NCBI GenBank assembly: GCA_026929865.2
Contig: CM049404.1
Span: 12,228,001-12,292,000 of the forward strand
Length of the DNA stretch: 64,000 bases
Reading direction: 5' to 3'
Source: Hyperoplus lanceolatus
Lineage: Eukaryota; Chordata; Actinopteri; Uranoscopiformes; Ammodytidae
A program made the translations under genes and the position numbers. Below the pieces are notes generated by a model, which did not search any database, was not told where the DNA came from, and was given only the letters and a program-made list of their open reading frames with translations. Positions 1 through 10,800 of this stretch are shown here, piece after piece (position 1 is the stretch's first letter; every line of letters starts with the position of its first letter).

Positions 1-124
1 AGGTGAGCCTCCCTCCATGGCGTGTCATGGAGTTTGCCGGTGTAACACAGATCGCAAATACTGGTTCCAGAAAGGCGATCAGGACACACAAACTCGCTAA
101 ATACTTGACCGTAGTAGTCATACT
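1..124 (-). CDS. Signal-peptide-like reading frame, partial at window edge
   Basis: On the minus strand an ATG near 124 opens a frame that runs without a stop off the left edge, about 41 codons. It reads MTTTVKYLASLCVLIAFLEP, then VFA, a hydrophobic core and small residues like a signal-peptidase site, then ICVTPANSMTRHGGRLT. This could be the first coding exon of a secreted or type I membrane protein. I do not recognise the protein. It lies downstream of GPKOW on the same strand. It could equally be chance or part of a repeat, since the sequence on its right is repeat-like. Confidence 0.3.
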
Positions 125-183
125 TGCTGTCGGTAAATACCGCACTTAAGGACTCTCAGAAAACACAAAACAACTCCAAAAAC

Positions 184-191
184 ATGCAAAT
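184..191. promoter_or_regulatory. Octamer (ATGCAAAT) upstream of the edge reading frame
   Basis: A perfect ATGCAAAT octamer, a POU/Oct factor site, lies about 60 bases upstream of the minus-strand ATG near 124. It is meaningful only if that reading frame is real. Confidence 0.2.
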
Positions 192-239
192 TACGGGAGC
201 AGCACGCCACGAGTCGCTCACAGAGTAGCGCCCCACTCC

Positions 240-1140
240 ACCACTTACAATTATTATTAATAATTAAACGAACATCTACCATCCAAAAAAAAGGTATATA
301 CGTAAAAGTAACAAGCTAAGTTAACATTTTCTAGACAAAAATAAACCACTTGATAACATTAAAATCCCATGTCCCAATGGAGGCTTGAATAATCATCAGA
401 TTCTTTGCAATCATGTAATGTCTGAGTAGGGTATTAGTTCAAGTTCAAATAGTTCTATTGTCATTATATTGTATATTATAATAAGGTCAGACAACAAAAT
501 TAAGTTAGCACTTCAAGAGATGTAAAAACATTTAAAGCAGCTCCGAGTAACATTTAAATATCTTTTAAACAGCCTCATGTTTCCTTACATAATCATAAAT
601 TACCTTTAACAGCAAACGAGACCATCAGTGCAAAGAAAGACGTTTTTATATAGATTTTACTACTGCATTTGGTCTGGTCGCACACCCAGTCCGATTTTTG
701 GTTCGCTCGTGCAGGCTCTATGGTCACATATCCGTATTGGTCGCAGATTTCAGTGTGGCGCAACAACGCGATTTGAGAAGCCTATCCCTTCAGGTGAGGG
801 AAGGGGAACGGGAGCCCTGTTTGAGACAGTTGTCTGTCGTCATAATGACTGATAACGGGGCTGAACCATCAAAGAAAAAAAAAAATGCAATGAAGAAAAG
901 CTAAAAGGGAGAGATAGGCAGGCGGGAGGGCGTGGCCAAGCAACGTATACACAATTTCACGGGAGCAAGACTGCAGTGTTTACTCCTAAATGAATGAGCG
1001 GTAGCGTACTAAAACAAAGTTTACTTTGCCTCACCAGCATCATCAGATGACCATTATTCATCTGAAATAGTCATTATTTACAACAACATAAACACATTAC
1101 CTCATTGTGATCCATACTAACTGCCGTCTCTCATTCATTC
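240..1140. repeat. Repeat-rich interval without a recognised exon
   Basis: No GPKOW exon could be read here on the minus strand. Bases about 430-520 (a run ending in an ACAACAAAATTAAGTTAGCA motif) resemble the 3' tail of dispersed fish retroposons. Bases about 610-1010 look like part of a DNA transposon, with a short plus-strand frame near 845-903 (MTDNGAEPSKKKKNAMKKS). The family is not identified. Confidence 0.35.
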
Positions 1141-1142
1141 GC

Positions 1143-1297
1143 TTTCTGTGAGGACACGTAATCTTTCAGCTCCGTGAGAGGTGACACTGCATCAACTCAT
1201 TGCAATCAGGTGTGTGTAGCACTGACTGGCATTAGTTGATGCTGTGTCACTAACCACTCTCACGGAGCTGAAAAGAGTCTGGTGCCCTCACACTTTC
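1143..1297. repeat. Long imperfect palindrome
   Basis: The arm at about 1163-1204 (core CAGCTCCGTGAGAG, then GTGACAC and GCATCAACT) pairs with the arm at about 1227-1276 read on the other strand, leaving a loop of about 22 bases. Weaker pairing extends the stem to about 1143 and 1297. It could be a miniature inverted-repeat element or a hairpin-forming RNA. Confidence 0.6.
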
Positions 1298-1555
1298 AAC
1301 ACACGGACATGCACTATATTGCTTCCTGATCATTTGAATCTCGCACGCATGGCACAAGCTAGAAAACAGCTTCACGACAGCTGACGTCGTAATAATACTA
1401 CCGCTTTTGTCCAAAGGGGACGCCAACGTGCCATGTTACTCGTAGTGGCTTTAACATCTACTGAGAGGCATTCATAAATAAGACACTTGGTAGTATATAG
1501 TAAACTAAAAAAAACAATTAATAAAAACAAGTTATAAGAGCAAAAAACTTAATAC

Positions 1556-1676
1556 CTTCGAGTTGTAGTACTTTCCCCCTTTGAAAGCTTTGTCTATAAA
1601 GCGAACTTTCAAGTCTCTTTGGAGCCAGGAGGGCGGAGCCGGTGGTCGCCTAGCCTCCTTCACTGGAGGCTTCTCT
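1556..1676 (-). CDS. gpkow: gpkow exon 8
   Basis: Codes for [18 protein letters not shown] and [20 protein letters not shown], the conserved lead into the second KOW domain. The acceptor is a minus-strand TAG just right of 1676 and the donor reads AAG/gtatta. It enters in phase 2 and ends in phase 0. No further exon is visible to its left. Confidence 0.85.
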
Positions 1677-1790
1677 CTACAGAAGAAACACAAAGAAAAC
1701 CAATGTACAGTTTGTTTACTCAAAAGGAATCATTGACAACGTATTAAACTTTAAATGGAAATAAAAAATATTACAGTGTGGTAAAATAAT

Positions 1791-1830
<40 letters not shown>

Positions 1831-4800
1831 TTGGAACAGTGAGGCCAATTCCTTGATTGTTGCTGTAGACTGGAAACATTTGGGTTTGACACCAAAATAT
1901 GAATATGAGACAATAGATCAACATTTCCAGGTATTTACATCTGGATCAGGGGCCGTATTCACAAAACATTTTAAGGCTAAGAGTAGGTCCTAACGTGCTG
2001 ATTTAGGAGTAACTCTCAAAAATAAGGGGCGTTTCACTCCTAATTGGTTAATCAGGGGCAAGAAATTGAAGGTTTTAGACTGGCCAAGTCTATCTCCAGA
2101 CTTAAACCCTATAGAACATGCATTTTACCTGCTAAAGAGGAGACTGAAGAGAGTAACACCCCAAAACAAACAGCAACTGCATGAGGCTGTGGTGAAAGCC
2201 TGGAAAGCTTCACAAAAGAAGAAAATAATGCTACCTTCTCAGTTTTGTATCAGATCCAGATGTAAATACCTGGAAATTAAAGCTGAAATGTTGATCTATT
2301 GTCTCATATTCATATTTTGGTGTCAAACCCAAATGTTTACAGTCTACAGCAAAAATAAAGGAATTGGCCTAACTGTTCCAATACTTTTGGAGAGCACTGT
2401 ACATTCATAAAGCAAGTTACAGTATATACAATTATGTTATATTTCATTTCATAAGCCTGAGCTAAATACAATAAATAAATAAAAAGTAAAATTGCAAAGA
2501 ATAAAGAAAACGGGGAAGGAAATAATTATACATTTGAGAAGAACACACGATTGTCATGAAAATAAAAAAAAAGGTTCACGCACAGGTGAAACAGCTCTTA
2601 TAAAAAACTGTTCTGTAATTGAGATGTACCTGTCTTGACTTGATCCTCTGTGTTTCCGCTTGCGTTCATCTTTTCCTCCGTTTCTTTCTGAAGACTTGTG
2701 TTGGTCACCATAACTTTGTTTCTCTTTCTCCCCCCGTCTTTGTTGCTCCTTCTCTCGCTCCCTCTCCTTCTCTTTCTCCTTCTCTTTGTGGGCTTTACTG
2801 AGGCGACCTAGACAGAGCATACGCTGCTTAGCATGGCATTAGATAAAACATATACACCACAGTATTGTGTGACTCTGAACGGTAGTGTTTTTACTCTTGT
2901 GGAGAGGCAGCTTAGAGTATTGGAAAATAAAAGCATTATATGTATTATTATTTTCAATTGAAGGCTGAAATGTCACTACACTCGAAGATTAACCAGTTAA
3001 GTCAGCTCTTATACAACTAATTTTACAACAATTATTTTCATTATAGGTTAATTTGACAGTTTCGTCATTATTGTTTGGTTTAAAGAATGTCAAACAATGT
3101 AGTAGAAATGCCCATCACAATCTAGGGGCGGTAGTGGTAAAGTGGGTAGGGAGGTCGCTTCTGGAGGGCAGGGTCGGAGGTTCTATCCTCCGCCTACCCG
3201 CCACATGTCGAAGTGTCCCTGGGCAAAACACTGAACACCAAATTGCTCCCGATGATTCAGAGGACGCCTTGCATGGCAGCTACTGCCATCGGTGTATGAG
3301 TGTCTGTATGAATGGGTGAATGTGGTAAGAAAATCGGGGCTGAGAAAATCGGCTTAAAAGCGCTATATAAATCAAGTCGATTTACCATTTACCAATCTCA
3401 GTGTGCACATATTAGAGTTGCTTGTTTCGCACAAACTAAAACATTATTTTACAAATAAATATACCTAATTGAGAAGTAGCAAGCAGTGCTCGGAAACATG
3501 TTAAAGCAATTAATATATTATCAAAATCCATGCAGCTCTACACACAATAGCAGGATAATTCAGATTAATTCCCAGAAACTACAGACAGTCAACCTAATGT
3601 GACACATTTAAGTAGTTTATTAATTTTCATTTCTGTTTAATAAAAAGGTTTTCCAATGTTACTGCAATTACATAAGACTGTAATTAAAAAAAACATACAT
3701 CATAATTACTTAAAATTAAGACTGGACAATAAGAGTTTTGTCATTTGGTGCCCTTTAAATGTTACCAGAATGGAGTAAATATCATCTAATTAAGAATGTA
3801 GGCGCAAAAAAACAAAAACCATTAGCTGTGAGAAAATGTTCCATAAATCTTGACCTTATCCATTTTATTTGTTTGGATACTTACTGATGTCTTTGCAGTT
3901 CTTTTCGTATTCCTTACGTCCGACCAGTTTAACAGCATACTGGCTGATTGTCACTGTCTTGTTGCCAATGGCCAGCTTCACCATAACTCGAGCGTTGTCT
4001 GGATCAACGCCTTCAATCTGCAGCACACAAATGAAAGTTGTTGAGCAAAAAACACAGAAGAGAAAGAAAACAGACAGTTGTTAACAGTGGCGTGCACAGG
4101 TAGACCTGAAGTGGTGCTGAAGCACCTGCCCTTTTCCCCTGGCCCAATCAAGTGCCCCTTTGAAAAAAAAAATAATAATAAAAAATCTGAAAGTTATTTT
4201 TTTTTTTTACAGTGTATGTGGCCCATGCTGACATTATCATCTATAAATGCTCAACGATTAAAAACGTTTGACAATAATGCCCCAATAAATATGCCCCCCT
4301 CCTCCTCCTCCGCACACACTTCCTTTGTCAACGTTGAACGCGAAGAGTGGACACAAGGAGGAAGATGAAGGGTCAGAGTCAAGACCAGAGTCATTTTAAC
4401 TGTTCAGGGCCTTTTAAAGGCCCTGGCAACCCACAGACATAAATATATGACATTAATGTTGGGTTTCTCTATAATCTGTTTACAGTCATCCAATTAAAAA
4501 TGTATTTTCATAAATATTATAAAATTTAGTCTAAAAAACTGCTTTTTTGCTGTCTAGAACATTTTGCAGGGTGGTGTGGGCGTGGCCAACAACGTTCTGT
4601 AAGGGAACGTTCTCTCACTCACGGTGCTGAGCAGGTTAAACCCAGTTCAGACAAAAGATTCACCACACAACGAGACGCAAACTTGAAAATGCTGCACATG
4701 CTCACAACGAGCCTGACTGGCAGTTCACACTGCTGCACGGGCTGCGACGGTAGCTGGTTTCCCTAGCAACGGTGAATGCTTTGGCACAGCTGAGAGCGCA

Positions 4801-7800
4801 AGCTCAACATCACTTGCAGAAAGTAACTTATTATTATTAGGCCTATATAGGTTTGCAATTAGTTGTAGGATATTTTTTCCCACTACAACTGCAACCTATT
4901 TAATTGAAACAGGTGTCAGTGTCACAATGAAAATATATACAAATATCTCTGTCTCATATTTATTGTTATATCTTATTAGTTTATTTCCCATTGAACTTGC
5001 AAAAAAATCTGCTATCTATTTTAGACATATGCATTTTTAAAAGTTTTTGAGGATAGGAGTGGGAATAATAGAGAGAGAGAGAGAGAGAAAACGGAGTCTG
5101 ATTATGATCATCACGTGAGCTGATGCGATATGCGGTTTGAATTAAGAGCACAAGGAGTAAAATATAAAAAAAGACAATCAAATGAGTTCAAACCAGCCGG
5201 CCAGTTGGATCCTAAGCATGCAGGCTAACGTTGTCCAGACGATCAACAGTGTGGAGACCCGCTGTTGAAGTAGCCTACGCTACAGGCAGCCGCAGAAACA
5301 TATTCTCAGAAGGGAGTGCTGACAAAAAAAAAACTCTGCCTGCACTTCAATAATAACTCGCTACATTGATAAAAAAAAAATGCATCACCAATGCAATATT
5401 GTTACATGCAGTAGTGACACATGCCGTATTGGGCCGATTATAAAACGGGGTTTCCCCCTGGGAATATGTCGTAAAAAGTCGTGTCGTTTTATATTCGGGG
5501 TCTAATATTCAGCGTCCAGTTATGGACTGACCGTTACCAAAGCGATTATCAGCTGGGCTTGTGTCCAACTTGTGTTTATTTATTTATTTTCGGGTGGAGC
5601 ACGAGCTGCGCACTCAGATGCGGCCGGACAGAGGTGTGTGCGCTTGGCTAGAGAACGATGAGTCGAGCGGAAAAAGAGGCACGGGAAATGGCCAAAGATC
5701 TCCACATCCCCAGCACTGAATTCAAAGCCTTGACTTTTTTTTTGTTGCGAGTCGACGTGTCAGAGGCATGAATCGGCGCAGCGATCGACAGTGGCTTTTC
5801 TGCGCAATTTGGAGACATGTCTCTCAGGTCTCGGGACACAATCGGATCGTGAAAGCCTGTCCCCTCTACAACATTAACGTTCAGGAATCCCCGGTGATCA
5901 TTTAGTCTTAAACCACATAGTTTTTCTGCACGGCGGCTCGGCGAGGTGTCACTGTGAACGTTACCATCACAGTGTTTCACCGGGGTGCGCGCTGCTTCGC
6001 TCAGACGGGGCTGTGAGTGTAGGCTCAGGCGCAAAGAGACAGTCTGTATCTCTTGCGCGGCTCCAGAAATATTGTATATATTTGTTTTTTAGAACGTGAA
6101 CCAAGATATTGACGTAAGCCAAAGTTCGAATCAGAAATTTTCAAATGGCCGTCTCAATGCATTTTAGAACAGAGATCCTTCGCGTGACGTCCCAAGATAT
6201 AGCTCGCTCTAAGCTGATGCAACATTCGAATCAGGATTTTTCAAATGCTCGACCAACTGACATGACAGTATGTTTGCGGGGGGTTGGCAGCTATTCCTAA
6301 AACCTTTCATATATATATTAGCACTGATTTTACCCCCCAAATAACATAGTTACAAGGATTTAGTGGATTTGGGTTGCCAGGGCCTTTAAAGCTCAGATTT
6401 TAATGATGAACTGTTCCTCAAATGTTATTGAAATATCTTAAAAGCTGTCCACACATTTTATTTTAACTACGCAAAGTGGGTTGGTGGTACTAAATCAGTC
6501 ATGAAGCTATATAAGTTAATTATATTATTTTGTCCCAACCATAAGTTATTTCTATGTTACAAGACTTGCAGTAATCTTGTATTTACCTTAATAGGATATT
6601 ATTAGTACAGAGATCAGGGGCCTAACGAAGACTTCAAAGAGAGAATTCGGGATAAGGGATTATTTAAAAAAATCCGAAGCTGACCTTTTTTTTTTCAAAC
6701 ATGTACATTTTTTCTTTCTGCTTTTTGGTCATTCTGTGTCTCCAAATTATTCCAGAAAATAGTACTAAATAGCCCACATTGACACAGGTGATTTAGCCTT
6801 AGCTTTCTTCTCAAAGTACACCTGATTGATGAATTTTACTTTAAATAAAAGGTTCAAATTTTTCTTCTGGGGGAGCATTCCTCTGGACCCCCCTAGGCGG
6901 TCCAGGGTCCCAAACACAGTCTCCCAAATTCCTTTGAGAAACACTCTATGTGTGGCCGGGTATTAAAAGTCATTAGGCCAGGGGGGGATTTTGTACAAGT
7001 AACCTTAAAATGATTTGGTCATTCATCGATAGAATATTTTGTGCCCTTTTTTTTTTGCAATGAGCACCTGCCCCCCAAAATGTCTGTGCACGCCACTGGT
7101 TGTTAAGGAGTTAACATATTAACATGGATGCAAACACATGTCAGATGTACCTTGCCATACAGTTCTTTATGTGGTCCCGACTGCACCAGAACACAGCCAC
7201 CCGGACCCATCACCAGCTCCTCCTCTGGCGCCCTCTCGTCTCCCGGCTTTGGGGGGCGTTTATGTTTGGTGGGTTCCAGGTCCTTTATGGCCGAACGATC
7301 CGCTCCAAGACCCAATCCTTTAGGACGAAGCTGGTGTTCGATTGGCGTCACGTGTCTGCAGCAACGACAGCATTAAATCAATAAACACAGAAACGTGGGA
7401 TGTAAAGGAGGCTAGAGGTGGGTACAGCCTGTGCATCTCATGTTTAAGAATGAAGCTACTAGGCTTACTGGGTGAAACAATGTATTGGGATTCCTGTGAT
7501 AAGTGCTTTTATAAAACTGCTTTTGCACATTGTCTCTAATTATATTGCAGGCTATGTGTAAAACAAAGTCAGTTACAATTAGTTTTAACAATATTCAAAA
7601 TACATAAAAGCAACATTAAAGTTCAATTTCCTTATCAGAAAGAAAATATTTATTTTTATTTATTATTAACAATTTATGGCACTATTCTGATGGTATCCAA
7701 TCTAGTAGGGGTGGGAATCTCTTGGTACCTCACGATTCGATTCCGATTCAGAGGTCAACGATTCGATTCAAAATCGATTTTCAATGCATCTCAATGCAAA

Positions 7801-10800
7801 ACATTTTTTATGTACATACCCATGTGTGAATTTCAAAAATATATTTATATGCACATCTGAGTTTGCTACTCGGAGTTTACTAATCACTTCCTACTTTTGT
7901 GATGATCATTAAAGACAATCAACAGATGAATTGCCTTCTCTAATACTGTATTAAGAGAAAAGCTTTTCTTGTCACAAATATGACTTTCTATGAACAGTGC
8001 AATAATCAATGCAGCTTGCATTTCAACACAATATGGAAGCATGTAAAAACTAAACCGATTCAGTTTTATTTTATTTCTAATCTCATAAATCATGTTTCTA
8101 TAGGATTTCTATTCTATTATCTATTATTTTATATGTCATTTCAACACATTGTACAAAAAGTATGGCTTGGAATTCAGCTCTCATACAAAAACGTAAACAG
8201 AGATAAAGCCAGTGCAGGTCATGGGTTTGCTGCTCTCAGCCCTTTTGAAGCCACTTTGGAAACAACTCGCACATGTGTGGTGTGCATGCGCAATGGCGCA
8301 GGAAGTATTAGTATTAAAAAAAGAATTAAAAAAAATTAAAAAAAATCGATAATTAACTTTTCTGAATCGATTCAGAATCGTCCGAGAGAGAATCGATATT
8401 AATCGGAAAATCGATTTTTTTTCCCACCCCTACAATCTAGGGATACTTTACTTTAATCTAATAAAAATTCTGCAAATTCTTCAATTCTTTGATTAATTGT
8501 TATGCTATTTATTTAAAGGTGAAGTAAGCGGAATGGTCAGTTTAGCTAACTTCCTGTCACTGACTGCAGTTAGCAGTGCCCTCCCTCGTCCCTACGTCAC
8601 CACATTAATGCACTGCGGGCTTCAAGCAGCGAATTATCTAGCATTATCTCAGATCAGTAAGTGCGATAAAACATGATAAAAACAAACAAAACAGACATTG
8701 GGAAGGATTTTTACCTGCTCCGCCATTGTAGGCGCATAAACATTCACCCATCCGTCGCTCTGCACGTGCACCGGCAGTGAGACATGCCGGTTTGTAGCGT
8801 TCTCTCTTGTGATTGATATCAGTTGTGGGATCCCCGAAAAGTAAATTTTGACGATTACATGCAGAGTGGGTGACTGAGAGATCGGAGTTGTGAAACGCGC
8901 ACACTATACAAGTGATCACTGTATGAATATAGAGCGATTTAACACGTATATTAACATAAATATATTGCTTACTTCACCTTTAAGGACAGTCTATTGTTTT
9001 GTCTTAAATTTGAACACCAAAGTGCAAGTAAAGCATAATTACTTTAGGAAGAAAAAGGGTATAGTAGCGGGTCCGCTTTTTTTACATACTGTTTAAAGGT
9101 CCGTCCAATGCCTTCTTCTTTATTCCAGCCCATGCCTTTGAGCATAGCGAGTCCATAATGCTCAACAGGAATACTCTCATAATCTGCCTCTGTGGACTAA
9201 CAAACACACACAAACACACAGATATGATCTTTCTGAAAAGCATGAGACAAACATTAAATGCTCCAAAAACAAAATTAAGCTTACACCAACACCTTCAACA
9301 GACAGACAGACAGTGAAGAATAAATCAACATATGTCTTAGAACTAATTTTGGTGCTATGTAACCTTTGAGTTCTGCAACACAAAAACACTGTTAGTGCCG
9401 ACTGACAGAGAGTTGCAGTTTGTGATGCCAGTCTGACTCAGCCTTTTAGCCCTTTAGCTCGGGGCTGTCAGACTTGAACCGTGCTGAGTAAAGTCACCAG
9501 GCAGCAGCCATCATCAGGGCAATGGCCCTGCTCGTCCCCGTCTCTACTGAAGGCTTCCCTCTGAGGGGAGACCGTGAACCCACTCACACAGAGGAAACTG
9601 CATTAAAATGAGCTTTGGGGCACAGAGAGCAAGTTTCCCATGACTCTCATGGTCTGACAGTCACATCTAAAGTGATTGAAAGAGCAGATATGCGATGACA
9701 GTGACGAGGCGCGGGGCATTCGGAGAAAATACACAGGATGAGATCTGATTGGTTGCCTGCAAGTCTCTGGGGAGAATGTTGATGCCTGTCTGCCACCAAG
9801 GCCTTACTGTAGTGACAAAGCCAACTGTAAACACACGCATGCGCACAACTGTATATGCACACAGGGGTGTTAGAGTATTCTCCTCAGTTGACCGTCAGCA
9901 CTTTCACACACTCAAATTTCAATCTGAGTCAAAGTAGCCAGTCTACCAGAGATTTTGTACAGTCAGGCATTTTTGGATACGCACACTGAAATGCCTCTCT
10001 AGCAGATTAAAATGTGATCTTAACATCTGATAGCATTCTAAGAAATTACAAGAAACTAAGAACAACAATTATTAATTAAGTTTACATGTAAGTATGTATA
10101 ATTACATGAAAGTCCCTGTTGACATAGCATTATCTAGACATAAAAGTGATTCTTTTTTTTAAATCATAGTACAAAAGAATAAAAAATACTTCAGACTTGA
10201 ATTACTTCAGTTCATGTTGTCCACATTAATTTGAGACTTTATTCAGTTCATCTAAACTACTAAATCCATTAATGATTTGACCTTGTTCCTTTCTTATATA
10301 CGTTATTTATTTCAGTGCCATTATCTAATGTCATGAGACATGAATGATCTCTTCATATTAATCTCATGTCTGGGTGTTCTTTCTATGACTAAATGCCTTA
10401 ACACTAAAACAAAGTGTGTGGAAATATCATTAAATGTTTAATTCCCTATAGGCTCCATTGTAGTTGCTGAGGAACGATCTTCATTTGATGTGACCAGCAT
10501 AAACAAAACAACACCAACAAAATTGCCAAAAAAAGAAAAGACATTTATATTTCAAAATCTGTGTTTTGATTGTGTCATGTGTCATCATCAATTTAAATTG
10601 ATTTAAATAATGAGAGGGAAATAATGTCTGACCCAATCACTAGTATGTATAGCTTTTAACTCCCATTCTTTGTTGTGCCGATTTTCTTCATAATATAGTG
10701 TTTGTCACATGTAGGGTATCGATCCATACTTACAGATTCAGGCCGTAGATCCACCTTTACTTGGTCTCCATCCTCAAAGCCGTCGGGCACTTTGTTTTGC

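Noticed and set aside
5648-6034. 128-codon minus-strand frame as a host gene
   Set aside because: It lies entirely inside the TTAA element, has no recognisable domain and no conserved splice context.
8644-8919. 91-codon minus-strand frame
   Set aside because: It is inside a non-coding TTAA MITE and has no similarity I can name.
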